Notes: generated from the sequence alone by a model not told the origin. A DNA stretch of 64,000 nt from Paractinoplanes bogorensis (GCF_018829635.1 NZ_JAHKKG010000003.1:62001-126000); one strand, 5' to 3'. Shown: positions 50,436 through 58,190, numbered from the stretch's first letter. A program made the numbers and translations.

Positions 50436-51310
50436 CTTGGCAGCTGCACCCCGGTGAGTCGCTCGGACTCGGCCCAGAGGCGGGCGGCGACGTCGCGGTC
50501 GAGTGCTTTCGGGGTCGGGCGGGCGGGGCGGGCCGGGCCGATCAGACCCCAGCGCGGGCCGTAATAGCCGCCCTGCACGGCGTCCGGGCTGGTCGCGGCG
50601 TAGAGCATGGGCTGCGCGCCGGCGGCCGCGCTGTGGTGCGGAACAACGCGCAACGCAACCCGGAACAGCAGGCTCGGGCGCCCGCCCATCGCCGGCCCGG
50701 AGAAGGCGAGATTGGTCGCCGCGCTGCCCGGGTGGGCGCCGGCCGAGAGCAGGTTCCAGCCGCGCTCGTCCGACACCCGGGCCAGGTGCATGGTCATGAG
50801 CAGGTTGGCGAGCTTCGAACGGGCGTACGCGGCGGTCGGGTTGTAGTGGCGCTCCCAGTTCAGATCGTCGAAATCGATGCGGCCCCGGGCGGCCATGCCG
50901 CTCGACATCGTCACCACCCGGGGCGAAGACGCGGCGAGCAGCAGCGGCAACAGCCGGACGGTGAGCGCGAACGGGCCGAGGTGGTTGCTGCCGAACTGCA
51001 GTTCGAAGCCGTCGGCGGTCTCGTGGCGTACCGGCGGGAACATCACCCCAGCGTTGTTGAGCAGCAGGTCGAGCGGCCGGCCGTCGGCGATCAGCCCGTC
51101 GGCGAACTCGCGGACGGATGCCAGATCGGCCAGATCGAGGCGGCGCACCTGCACGTTCGCGTCCGGGTGGGCGGCCAGGATCTCGGCGCGGGCCTGCTCG
51201 CCCTTGGCCGGCGTGCGTACCGCCAGCACCACGTCGGCTCCGGCCGCGGCCAAGGCCTTGGCCGCCTCTTTGCCGGTGCCGCTGTTGGCCCCGGTCACCA
51301 CGACGTTCAT
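50405..51310 (-). CDS. Short-chain dehydrogenase/reductase
   Basis: 301 residues. Rossmann motif [16 protein letters not shown], the [12 protein letters not shown] motif, the catalytic serine region [12 protein letters not shown] and Tyr-Lys in [12 protein letters not shown]. The length and HLGPFAL segment suggest the retinol dehydrogenase/oxidoreductase-like branch acting on a hydrophobic alcohol or ketone. It is divergent from a TetR gene and the three AGACCnnnGGTCT operators lie in between, the nearest 19 bp before the start codon. Confidence 0.92.
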   Translation of the reverse strand: MNVVVTGANSGTGKEAAKALAAAGADVVLAVRTPAKGEQARAEILAAHPDANVQVRRLDLADLASVREFADGLIADGRPLDLLLNNAGVMFPPVRHETADGFELQFGSNHLGPFALTVRLLPLLLAASSPRVVTMSSGMAARGRIDFDDLNWERHYNPTAAYARSKLANLLMTMHLARVSDERGWNLLSAGAHPGSAATNLAFSGPAMGGRPSLLFRVALRVVPHHSAAAGAQPMLYAATSPDAVQGGYYGPRWGLIGPARPARPTPKALDRDVAARLWAESERLTGVQLPSQADVWKADA

Positions 51311-51328
51311 GTTTGCCCCACTCCCTAA

Positions 51329-51396
51329 AGACCGGCGGTCTCTTCACTTCCGACGCTAACAGACCGCCGGTCTCTTCAGCAAGAGACCTGTGGTCT
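51329..51396. promoter_or_regulatory. Three copies of a TetR operator, AGACCnnnGGTCT
   Basis: AGACCGGCGGTCT (51329-51341), AGACCGCCGGTCT (51361-51373) and AGACCTGTGGTCT (51384-51396) are dyads with identical 5-bp arms and 3-bp spacers. Centres are 32 and 23 bp apart, on roughly the same face of the helix for the first pair. They fill the spacer between the divergent SDR and TetR genes. Confidence 0.85.
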
Positions 51397-51410
51397 ATAA
51401 GATCGCGGAC

Positions 51411-52097
51411 GTGGACTTCAAGCGTGCCAACACCGATGAGCAGCGGGCCGAGCGGCGGCAGCAGATCCTGCGCACCGCGGCGACCATGCTGACCGAGATG
51501 CCGGTGGCCCGGCTGAGCCTCAACGAGCTGAGCCGCCGCGTCGGCCTGGCCAAGTCGAACGTGCTGCGCTACTTCGAGTCCCGCGAGGCCGTCCTGCTCG
51601 ACCTGCTCGACGCGGAACTGTGGGAGTGGCTCGGCGACCTCGACCGCACCCTGCAGCCCGGCGACGGTTCCGCCCGCGACCGAGGCGACCGCCTGGCTGC
51701 GGCGCTGGCCGATTCCCTCGTACGGCGTCCGGTGCTCTGCGACCTCACCAGCGCCCACGCCGGCGTCCTCGAACACAACGTGTCGGCCGAGGTGGCGCTG
51801 CAGCACAAGCGGGCCACCGCCCGGGCCATCGCCGAGCAGTCTCGCCTGATGCGCCGCTGCCTACCCGAACTCGGCCCACACGACGCAACCTCGCTGGTTG
51901 CCCTGACGACGTTGCTGACCAGCGCCTCCTGGCCGTACAGTCAGCCGCCCGAGGCGCTCCTGACCGCCTACGCCACCGACCCCGCGGTCGCCGCGATGCG
52001 GGTCGACTTCACTGCTCTGCTGACGCAGGCTTTGGCCGTGACCATCTCGGGTCTGCTGGCCCGGCAGGAGGATCGGCCATTCGGGGCGGCGCTCTGA
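51411..52097 (+). CDS. TetR-family regulator of the SDR gene
   Basis: 228 residues from GTG 51411 (MDFKRANTDEQRAERRQQIL); an earlier in-frame GTG at 51390 lies inside the third operator and is less likely. DNA-binding domain: ILRTAATMLTEMPVARLSLN, ELSRRVGLAKSNVLRYFESR, EAVLLDLLDAELWEW. The C-terminal domain is of the YcdC-like/tetracyclin-repressor-like type. Divergent from the SDR with three shared operators, so autoregulation is expected. Seven bases after the stop an octamer array begins. Confidence 0.9.
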   Translation: MDFKRANTDEQRAERRQQILRTAATMLTEMPVARLSLNELSRRVGLAKSNVLRYFESREAVLLDLLDAELWEWLGDLDRTLQPGDGSARDRGDRLAAALADSLVRRPVLCDLTSAHAGVLEHNVSAEVALQHKRATARAIAEQSRLMRRCLPELGPHDATSLVALTTLLTSASWPYSQPPEALLTAYATDPAVAAMRVDFTALLTQALAVTISGLLARQEDRPFGAAL

Positions 52098-52104
52098 CCG
52101 CACG

Positions 52105-52216
52105 GCGTGCGGGCGTGCGGGCGTGCGGGCGTGCGGTCGTGCGGTCGTGCGGTCGTGCGGTCGTGCGGTCGTGCGGTCGTGCGGTCGTGCGGTCGTGCGG
52201 TCGTGCGGTCGTGCGG
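52105..52216. repeat. Octamer array: 4 x GCGTGCGG then 10 x TCGTGCGG
   Basis: Fourteen contiguous 8-bp units with no errors within each block: GCGTGCGG at 52105-52136 and TCGTGCGG at 52137-52216, followed by the partial unit CGTGCGGTCGG. It starts 7 bp after the TetR stop. The exact copies suggest recent growth by slipped-strand synthesis. Since 8 is not a multiple of 3, each change in copy number would shift any frame passing through it. Confidence 0.95.
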
Positions 52217-52652
52217 CGTGCGGTCGGAGGCTACCCAATTTCGTCGTTGTCGCCGTCCGGCTCCCCCAATTTTTCCGTAATCTCCTCGACCGCCCTCTGG
52301 TTCGTTTCTTGAGCATTCCTGTCTCGCGTCATGCGAGGGTGGCCCATCGAATTTCGCTGAGACGCACAGACCCCCGGTTTGATCCCGGCCGACCATTCTT
52401 GTCGAGGTTATTGATGCGACCGTTCACCGGTGCTTTGGCTGCGGCCGAACTGGCGATCGTGCCCTTCGCCTACGCCGCAGACGAGGGTCTCCGCAAGGGT
52501 CGTGTGCAGCACCTGAACGACTGGCAATCGGCACGTCCCGTCAGGGCTCGTGGTGGGTCGATCATGTTTGGTTGAGGAATTTCTTCCTGGGTTCCGGATT
52601 GGCATGATCGAATATTGGCGCGCGCTGTCCGGGGTCCAGAATAATTGTCCTC
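52217..52652. other. Gene-free stretch of lower G+C
   Basis: About 430 bp with short A/T runs (for example near 52237, 52270 and 52570-52650) and no frame with convincing codon use or ribosome binding site. Frames at 52408-52605 (minus) and 52123-52575 (plus) run through the octamer array or have mixed composition. It may hold the promoter of the frame at 52653. Confidence 0.5.
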
Positions 52653-53654
52653 ATGCGATACCAGCAGCTTTCATTCTTCACTCGGCCGGCGACTGAAGTA
52701 ATGCGGGATCGCACGAAAGCGCGCAATTATTCGCCGAGCCGGCAAGAGTTTCGTCGTGACCATGCGCGTCGCCGCGACTGGGGTCTCGCCCGGCGCCATG
52801 GCTGGAAGTTGTGCCGGTCGCGGGGTTGCTCCCGGCTGTGCGGCGAGCTGGGTCTGCATGACGAGTTCGAGGCGTTCCCGCCGTTGATCTGGCCGGAGGG
52901 CACCACCAGCGAGCGGCCGTCGCCGACCTCCGACGTCGACGAGCCGACCAACGTCACACGGCCCGACTGCGGTCCGGTTCTCGCCGGCCAGGCGTTCGTT
53001 CCGGCACGGGTGGAACCGCCCGCCCTTCGATCCAACTCGGTGTCCCAGGGCGGCTCCTCGGCTCACGACGAGCCGGCGCCTCCCATGCGAGCCGGTGTCC
53101 GGGTGCTCTCTACGCGAGGCCGTGTCCCGTTGCTCCTCCTGAGAGAGGCCCGTGTGGCTGGGGTGCGAGTGGGTGTTCCGGTGTTCTCTGCGCGAGGCGG
53201 TGTGCCGTTGCTTCTCCTGAGAGAGGCCGGTGTGGCTGGCGTGCGGGTGGGTCCTCCGGTGTCCTCTGCGCGAGGCGGTGTCTCTTTGCCTCCGACGCGA
53301 GAGGTTCCCGTGACTGCCGTGCGAGTTGGTGTTCGGGTCCCTTACGCGCGTGTTGGTGTCCCGGCGCGTTCACCGCGAGACGGTGTCCCGGATCTGGTCG
53401 CGCACCGAGGGAGCCCAATGGGCCGGGCGCACAGTGTGTTTCGGCGTCGGGAGCATCCGATGGCCGGCAACCTCAGCGGTGCGACGCTGGCGCGCCGGCC
53501 GGGACTCCATCACCGCCTCGTCGGGCGGGCAGTCTGCTCGGCTCAGGCTGGCGAGCAGTCCGAAGGCCGGAGGCCGCGGACCGGGCAACGTGCTCTTGTG
53601 CGAACTCGACTGCGGCCGTCATCAGGCCTGCCATCGCCGGCGGCACCACCCTGA
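52653..53654 (+). CDS. Doubtful hypothetical protein with repetitive C-terminal half
   Basis: A 333-codon frame beginning MRYQQLSFFTRPATEVMRDR. The first 85 residues look protein-like: basic, with RRDHARRRDWGLARRHGWKL, a CRSRGCSRLC cysteine cluster that might bind zinc, and a sensible stretch HDEFEAFPPLIWPEG. From about residue 145 the frame is built of low-complexity units of 26 residues (VAGVRVGVPVFSARGG), which could equally come from noncoding tandem repeats. Third-position G+C is lower than in neighbours. Possibly an 80-100-residue genuine gene fused to repeat DNA; function unknown. Confidence 0.35.
   Translation: MRYQQLSFFTRPATEVMRDRTKARNYSPSRQEFRRDHARRRDWGLARRHGWKLCRSRGCSRLCGELGLHDEFEAFPPLIWPEGTTSERPSPTSDVDEPTNVTRPDCGPVLAGQAFVPARVEPPALRSNSVSQGGSSAHDEPAPPMRAGVRVLSTRGRVPLLLLREARVAGVRVGVPVFSARGGVPLLLLREAGVAGVRVGPPVSSARGGVSLPPTREVPVTAVRVGVRVPYARVGVPARSPRDGVPDLVAHRGSPMGRAHSVFRRREHPMAGNLSGATLARRPGLHHRLVGRAVCSAQAGEQSEGRRPRTGQRALVRTRLRPSSGLPSPAAPP
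53129..53362. repeat. Three 78-bp tandem units, first two about 85-90% alike
   Basis: Units start at 53129, 53207 and 53285. The first two share GTTGCTYCTCCTGAGAGAGG and TCTGCGCGAGGCGGTGT; the third is much more diverged. Within each unit a 39-bp half-period (GCGAG followed by GGTGT) is discernible, and decayed copies may extend on both sides (about 53050-53400). Confidence 0.75.
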
Positions 53655-53691
53655 CCGCGTCGGGCGCCTGCTCGCGGCGGGCTCCCTGCGC

Positions 53692-53799
53692 GACCGGTCG
53701 GAGCCTGCGTCCGAGCTAATCCGGCCCGACCGGTCGGAGTCGGCGTCCGAGCTTGTCCGGCCCGACTGGTCGGCGCCGGCGGTTGAGCTCGTCCGGCAT
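53692..53799. repeat. Three 36-bp tandem units
   Basis: Units at 53692-53727, 53728-53763 and 53764-53799, each starting GACYGGTCGG and ending GTCCGGC or ATCCGGC. In one plus frame they would read as 12-residue repeats DRSEPASELIRP, DRSESASELVRP, DWSAPAVELVRH. The frame that contains them (53326-53805) has no ribosome binding site and is not otherwise convincing. Confidence 0.85.
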
Positions 53800-54020
53800 G
53801 GCTAGCGGTGACAGCCCGTGGACCGCCGCCCGATCCTTGGTCTCTCGACAGTAAGTCGAACCGGTAAGGGCCCGCCGCCGGGACGGCTTCCCGAGTGTCG
53901 AGTCCTTTGGGTATTCCGCTGCGGGGCGTGCTGGGTGTGCCCGGCGGCGCGGGTGCGTGGTGGGCGCTGACGGCGGGGTGTGGGTGTTGGCGGTGGTGCG
54001 GCGACGGCGCGCTGCGGTGG
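53800..54020. other. Spacer before the metal ATPase gene
   Basis: No gene seen. The segment is enriched in GGCGGGGTGTGGGTGTTGGCGG-like G runs near 53970-54000, just beyond the 3' end of the convergent-reading ATPase gene. No strong hairpin was found. Confidence 0.5.
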
Positions 54021-56042
54021 TCACGGCTGTTTGGAGGCTGCGCGGTGCCAGGCGCGGTTGGAGAGCAGGCGCAGGCCGTTCAGGGTGACGATGATTGTGG
54101 AGCCCTCGTGGCCGGCTACGCCCAGAGGGAGTGGGAGGTGGCCCAGCAGGTCCCAGGTTGCCAGCGTGATGATGAACGTGCCGGCGATGGTCAGGTTGGC
54201 GATCACCAGGCGGTGGGCTCGGCGGGATAGAGCGATGACGGCGGGCAGCGCGGTCAGGTCGTCGCGGACCAGGACGGCGTCGGCGGTCTGCAGAGCCAGG
54301 TCGGAGCCGTGTGTGCCCATGGCTACGCCCAGGTCGGCGGTGGCCAGGGCGGGGGCGTCGTTCACGCCGTCGCCGACCAGCAGCACCCGGTGGCCGTCGG
54401 ACTGTAAGGCGCGGACATGGTCGGCCTTCTCCGACGGGAGCAAGGCGGCGTGGACCTCGGTGATGCCGGCCTCGTCGGCCAGGTGGGCCGCGGCGCCGGG
54501 GTTGTCGCCGGTCAGCAGCACCGGGCGGGTGCCGGTGAGCGTGGTCAGCTCGGTGACGGTGTTTGTCGCGGCGGGGCGGATGCGGTCGGCCAGCGCCAGA
54601 ATTCCAGCCGGCACGCCGTCGACCAAGACGACCACAGCCGTCTGCCCGGACGCCTGCACCTCCTCGACCAGGGCGAGGGTGCGGCCTGTGACACCTTCAG
54701 CAGCGGCGGGGACGTGACCACTGAGCGCGAGTTCCGCAGTCAGGACCTGAGGGCTTCCGACCTGAACCACGTGGCCGTCCACAGTGGCTTCGACGCCGCG
54801 GCCGGGGGTGGACCTGAAGGCGGTGGCGGCCGGTACGGGGATGACGCGCTCGCGGGCGGCGGTGACGATGGCTTTGGCGATCGGGTGCTCGCTGGCCTGT
54901 TCGGCTGCGGCGGCCCACCGCAGGAGAGAGGGCGTCGGGGAAGAGAGCAGGCGCGGTGTGCCCTCGGTCAGGGTGCCGGTCTTGTCGAAGGCGACGATCG
55001 TGGTTTCGGCCAGCTTCTCCATGACTACGGCGGATTTGATCAGGACGCCGTGGCGGCCGGCCAACGCGATCGCGGACAGCAGCGGCGGCATGGTGGCCAG
55101 GACGACCGCGCACGGTGAGGCCACGATCATGAAGGTCATCGCGCGCAGCAGGGTGGGCTGCAGGTCGGCGCCGAAAGCCAACGGGATCGTGAACAGGGCG
55201 AGCGTGGCCAGGACGACGCCGGCCGAGTAGCGCTGCTCCACCTTCTCGATGAAGAGCTGTGTCTTCGCCTTGCTGGCCGAGGCCTGCTCGACCTGGAGGA
55301 CGATCCGGGCCAGCACCGAATCGGCGGGGGCGCGGTGCACGCGGGCGACCAGGGTTCCGGTGCCGTTGAGCGTGCCGGCGAAGACCTCGTCACCTTCGGT
55401 CTTGGCGGCGGGTAGCGGCTCGCCGGTGATGGTGGCCTGGTCGACATCGCTCGCCCCCTCGACGACGATCGCGTCGGCGCCGATGCGCTCGCCGGGGCGG
55501 ATCCGGATCAGGTCGCCGACCTGCAACTCGGCCGTGTCGACCTCAGTCTCCGAGCCGGCGCGGGAGAGGCGGTCGGCAAGGTCGAGGCGGTCGGCCGGGG
55601 TGAGGCGGTCGGCCGGGGTGAGGCGGCCGGGAAAGGCGGGGCGAGCAGCGTCGGGGGTCAGTCGGGTGGCGCGTTCGGGGGTGACGTCGAGCAGGGCCCG
55701 TACGGAATCGGCGGTGCGGGCGGTCGCGAATGCCTCCAGCGCGCCGGACGTGGCGAAGATGACGATCAGCAGTGCGCCGTCGAAGACCTGACCGATCGAG
55801 GCGGCGCCGATCGCGGCCACGATCATCAGCAGGTCCACGTCGAGGGTGCGGTCGCGTAACGCCCGCAGCCCGGCCCGGGCCGGCTCCCAGCCACCGGCCG
55901 CGTAGCAGGCCAGATAGAGCGCCCACCACACCGGCGAGGGGGCGCCGGCCAGCTGTGTCACGCCGCCGGCGGCGAACAGTGCGGTGGCCGTAGCGGCCCA
56001 GCGGATCTCGGTGACGGCCAGCAGGCGGCGGGTCGGGCTCAT
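54021..56042 (-). CDS. P1B-4-type heavy-metal-transporting ATPase (CtpD/CzcP-like)
   Basis: 673 residues. P-type core: phosphorylation site AFDKTGTLTEG, TGES-like actuator TITGEPLPA, nucleotide-domain EHPIAKAIVTAA, TGDNPG and GDGVNDAPALATAD. The transmembrane metal motif is SPC (IVASPCAVVLATMP), and the following helix has HEGSTIIVTLNGLRLL. SPC plus HEG defines subgroup P1B-4, exporters of Co, Ni, Zn or Fe. There is no N-terminal metal-binding domain, which is normal for the group. Divergent from an ArsR sensor, its likely repressor. An unusual repeat-like stretch (RLTPADRLTPADRLDLADRL) lies in the actuator-region insertion. Confidence 0.93.
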   Translation of the reverse strand: MSPTRRLLAVTEIRWAATATALFAAGGVTQLAGAPSPVWWALYLACYAAGGWEPARAGLRALRDRTLDVDLLMIVAAIGAASIGQVFDGALLIVIFATSGALEAFATARTADSVRALLDVTPERATRLTPDAARPAFPGRLTPADRLTPADRLDLADRLSRAGSETEVDTAELQVGDLIRIRPGERIGADAIVVEGASDVDQATITGEPLPAAKTEGDEVFAGTLNGTGTLVARVHRAPADSVLARIVLQVEQASASKAKTQLFIEKVEQRYSAGVVLATLALFTIPLAFGADLQPTLLRAMTFMIVASPCAVVLATMPPLLSAIALAGRHGVLIKSAVVMEKLAETTIVAFDKTGTLTEGTPRLLSSPTPSLLRWAAAAEQASEHPIAKAIVTAARERVIPVPAATAFRSTPGRGVEATVDGHVVQVGSPQVLTAELALSGHVPAAAEGVTGRTLALVEEVQASGQTAVVVLVDGVPAGILALADRIRPAATNTVTELTTLTGTRPVLLTGDNPGAAAHLADEAGITEVHAALLPSEKADHVRALQSDGHRVLLVGDGVNDAPALATADLGVAMGTHGSDLALQTADAVLVRDDLTALPAVIALSRRAHRLVIANLTIAGTFIITLATWDLLGHLPLPLGVAGHEGSTIIVTLNGLRLLSNRAWHRAASKQP

Positions 56043-56056
56043 GGCGAATCACCGTA

Positions 56057-56119
56057 CCTGCGCACTAACGTAGATAAGAAGGTGCGTAGGCATATGAATA
56101 GAGTGATGACCGCTACTCT
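56057..56119. promoter_or_regulatory. Candidate ArsR operator region
   Basis: Between the divergent ATPase and ArsR starts are an imperfect dyad CCTGCGCACT (56057-56066)/AGGTGCGTAGG (56080-56090) and a shorter one AGAGT (56100-56104)/ACTCT (56115-56119), in an A+T-rich 80-bp spacer. ArsR proteins bind such imperfect dyads overlapping the promoter; which one is used cannot be told. Confidence 0.45.
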
Positions 56120-56125
56120 GGGGGT

Positions 56126-56452
56126 GTGCACACGTCGCTGCCTGATTTCCGGATGCCCGACGAGGAGCAGGTCCAGCTCGCCGCCGAGGGTTTCCGGCTG
56201 CTCGCCGACCCGACGCGCATCAAGATCCTGTGGGCGCTGCTGCAGGGCGAGACGTCGGTGGCGTGCCTGGCCGAGCTGGTCGGGGCGGCCCCGACCGCGG
56301 TGAGCCAGCATCTGGCCAAGCTGCGGCTGGCCGGCCTGGTGCGGGGGCGTCGCGAGGGGACGTTCGTGCACTACTCGGCGGCTGATCCGCATGTGCGGGC
56401 GCTGCTGACCGAGGCGCTTTTCCACACGGAGCAGGCCCGAAGCGACACGTAA
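56126..56452 (+). CDS. ArsR/SmtB-family metal sensor
   Basis: 108 residues, GTG start. Winged helix: LLADPTRIKILWALLQGETS, VACLAELVGAAPTAVSQHLA, KLRLAGLVRGRREGTFVHYS. In the last helix the ligands read D-P-H then ten residues then H (ADPHVRALLTEALFHTE), the spacing of the alpha-5 metal site of SmtB and NmtR, which sense Zn, Ni or Co. This agrees with the P1B-4 exporter divergent from it. The classical alpha-3 cysteine pair is absent; only one Cys (VACLAEL) is there. Confidence 0.92.
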   Translation: MHTSLPDFRMPDEEQVQLAAEGFRLLADPTRIKILWALLQGETSVACLAELVGAAPTAVSQHLAKLRLAGLVRGRREGTFVHYSAADPHVRALLTEALFHTEQARSDT

Positions 56453-56475
56453 CAGAGCAGGCCCGAGGCGACACG
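56429..56475. repeat. 21-bp direct repeat at the arsR 3' end
   Basis: GAGCAGGCCCGAAGCGACACG (56429-56449) recurs at 56455-56475 with one change, at a 26-bp period. The first copy encodes the last residues EQARSDT; the second lies after the stop codon. A local duplication of unknown consequence. Confidence 0.8.
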
Positions 56476-56513
56476 AAAAAGGGCGCGTGACATACCCCCG
56501 TACGGTGGGAAGC

Positions 56514-56741
56514 GTGTTTTTGATTTTCGGTCTGCGCAGCAAGGACAAGTTTCTCGGATCGCGGCTCGGCCATTGCGAGGTCTGCGGGGCCACGGCCGCG
56601 CAGTCGCTGATTCGGCGGACGACCAAGTTCAGTCTGTTCTTCGTGCCGCTGTTTCCGGTTCGGCCGGCGCGCTACTTCGTTGCCTGCACGAACTGCGGGC
56701 GCCTCCGGGGCGCTGCCGCGCATGAGATGGCCGCGGCCTAG
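56514..56741 (+). CDS. Small zinc-ribbon protein
   Basis: 75 residues from GTG 56514 (MFLIFGLRSKDKFLGS), with GGGAAG just upstream. Two CxxC knuckles, CEVCGATAAQ and CTNCGRLRG, frame the hydrophobic strand TKFSLFFVPLFPVRPARYFV, as in the actinobacterial zinc-ribbon proteins with an FFIPLFP-like core. Probably binds zinc; function unknown. It ends tail to tail against a pseudogene on the other strand. Confidence 0.8.
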   Translation: MFLIFGLRSKDKFLGSRLGHCEVCGATAAQSLIRRTTKFSLFFVPLFPVRPARYFVACTNCGRLRGAAAHEMAAA

Positions 56742-57008
56742 AGGCTGCCGCCGCCCGCGGCGATCACCACCACCGAGATGACCAGGGCCGACAAGCGGAA
56801 GTCGGCCGGGCGCAGCTTGTGCCGGGGCAGATGGGTGCGGGCGACCGGGCCGCCGCGGTCCAGCTCCCAGGACGTTGGTCAGCCAGACCTGCCCGGCCGC
56901 GACGAGCTGTTCGACCGCCCGGGAACTGTCGGTGGTGACCAGCCGGCGCAGCAACAGCACCAGGGCGACCAGGGTGAGCCCATCGCTGAGGGGAGCCGCG
57001 CCTTGACG
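56738..57008 (-). pseudogene. Remnant of a small membrane-protein gene with frame change
   Basis: On the minus strand one frame reads SDGLTLVALVLLLRRLVTTD to GQVWLTNVL, then near 56870 the protein-like sequence continues in another frame as WELDRGGPVARTHLPRHKL and DFRLSALVISVVVIAAGG before TAG. In intact relatives, as I recall them, NVLVFALWYWELDRGGP is continuous, so a deletion of about six codons plus a frame change has broken the gene. No start codon with a ribosome binding site is present, and the N-terminal helices are missing. Confidence 0.6.
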
Positions 57009-57060
57009 TCACGGGAACGAACACCCGTTTGCACGGCGCCGCTCCGGAAACTCAGCAGAC

Positions 57061-57387
57061 ATGCCAGCCGGAGCGAGTCCCAAGCGCGAACGCCAGTACG
57101 AGCACATCAAGGAGAGCGCCGAGAAACGCGGCGTACCCGGGAAGGTCGCCACCGAGATCGCCGCGCGCACCGTGAACAAGGAACGCGCCCGCGCCGGGGA
57201 GTCGCGGACGGCGAGCCGGTCGTCGCTGGACGACGTGTCCTCCGGGCACCGGGGCGGCAAACGTTCGCACGCCGGCGCCCAGGGGCGTACGAAGGAACAG
57301 CTTTACAACGAGGCCAAGAAGCGCAACATCAAAGGGCGCTCGGCGATGACCAAGGCGCAGCTGGAGAAGGCTCTCACGAAGTCTTGA
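57061..57387 (+). CDS. Rho-N-domain-like small basic protein (plasmid stabilisation protein family)
   Basis: 108 residues, highly charged. N-terminal half: KRERQYEHIKESAEKRGVPG and VATEIAARTVNKERARAGES; C-terminal half has a LEM/SAP-like Rho N-terminal motif, TKEQLYNEAKKRNIKGRSAM, TKAQLEKALTKS. Proteins of this form are annotated as plasmid stabilisation or Rho termination factor N-terminal domain proteins and may bind nucleic acids; no partner toxin is visible. The last 14 nt overlap the convergent YiaA/YiaB-like gene. Confidence 0.85.
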   Translation: MPAGASPKRERQYEHIKESAEKRGVPGKVATEIAARTVNKERARAGESRTASRSSLDDVSSGHRGGKRSHAGAQGRTKEQLYNEAKKRNIKGRSAMTKAQLEKALTKS

Positions 57388-57667
57388 ACGGGTCGTGCTC
57401 GTTGAGCAGCTTGTCGATGCGGGCCTGGTCGACGCGGCGGACGGTGGTGCCGACCTCCTGTGCGTCGCGGATGGTCTTGGCCAGCGTGAACGCCGACGTG
57501 ACGACGTAGGCGAGGCCGACGCCCAGGAACGCCCGGATCCAGCCGCCCACCGGCAGGTAGAAGATGCCGGCGGCGAGGGCGATCAGCGCGATGGCGAACG
57601 AGGCCGCGGCCTGCACGTAGAAGGCGGCGGTGACTTTCGGCGAGGCAGGGATGTCCATGGCGCTCAT
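57374..57667 (-). CDS. YiaA/YiaB-type two-helix membrane protein
   Basis: 97 residues from ATG 57667, overlapping the GNAT stop (ATGA). Two paired membrane segments: VTAAFYVQAAASFAIALIAL with FYLPVGGWIRAFLGVGLAYV and VVTSAFTLAKTIRDAQE, ending in a charged tail RRVDQARIDKLLNEHDPFKT. The pattern matches the YiaA/YiaB inner-membrane family, whose function is unknown. Confidence 0.85.
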   Translation of the reverse strand: MSAMDIPASPKVTAAFYVQAAASFAIALIALAAGIFYLPVGGWIRAFLGVGLAYVVTSAFTLAKTIRDAQEVGTTVRRVDQARIDKLLNEHDPFKTS

Positions 57668-58164
57668 CGTTGCCGCGACGCGGCCGGGTCCGCTTGAGTC
57701 CCGATACTCAAACCGTGCCGGTGCTCGTCGTGCAACCGGCCGTCGCCGAAACGCTTGTTCGCGGGCAGGATGGCCTCGAGCGCGAACCCCGCCTTCTGCG
57801 CGACCCGGCACGACGCCGTGTTCTCGACGGCGTGGGTCAGTTCGATCCGCTCCAGCTCCAGCGGGCCAAAGGCCCAATCCACCACCGCCCGTACGGCCTC
57901 GGCCGCCAGCCCCCGACCACGCGCCCACGGCGCGACTCGGTAGCCCACCGCCGCGCGACGCCCGGCCCGGTCGATGTCGTGCAGCGTCACCGTTCCCGCG
58001 TAGCGGCCGTCGTCGACGATGATCGAGAAGGTGACCGCCGTCTCGTCCGGGATGCGGCTGCGCGGATTCCACATCACCACGTCGGGATCCTGGACCAGCT
58101 CCCGTACGGCCTGCAGGTCCTCATCCCGGGGCGGCCGGAGGAGAGCTTTCGGCGTACGGAGCAT
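57664..58164 (-). CDS. GNAT N-acetyltransferase, RimJ/RimL-like
   Basis: 166 residues. Starts MLRTPKALLRPPRDEDLQAV, a typical RimJ/L beginning. Acetyl-CoA-binding motif A is AAVGYRVAPWARGRGLAAEA, then ELERIELTHAVENTASCRVA and QKAGFALEAILPANKRFGD. Probably acetylates a protein N-terminus or a small amine. It is divergent from the HAD gene by 26 bp and cotranslated with the YiaA/YiaB-like gene. Confidence 0.9.
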   Translation of the reverse strand: MLRTPKALLRPPRDEDLQAVRELVQDPDVVMWNPRSRIPDETAVTFSIIVDDGRYAGTVTLHDIDRAGRRAAVGYRVAPWARGRGLAAEAVRAVVDWAFGPLELERIELTHAVENTASCRVAQKAGFALEAILPANKRFGDGRLHDEHRHGLSIGTQADPAASRQR

Positions 58165-58190
58165 GGCGCGAGTTTGGCAGGATCACGCGC

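Noticed and set aside
52105-53799. CRISPR array
   Set aside because: The repeats are directly adjacent without unique spacers and no cas gene is present; they are tandem repeats.
53326-53805. 159-codon frame containing the 36-bp repeats as 12-residue units
   Set aside because: No ribosome binding site, mixed codon quality and overlap with the other doubtful frame; recorded as repeat only.
52098-54020. Prophage or integrated element
   Set aside because: No integrase, transposase, terminal inverted repeats or tRNA attachment site was found at the borders; the evidence is only composition and repeats.
57061-57387. Toxin-antitoxin or plasmid maintenance module
   Set aside because: The family name includes plasmid stabilisation, but no toxin-like partner or replication gene is adjacent.
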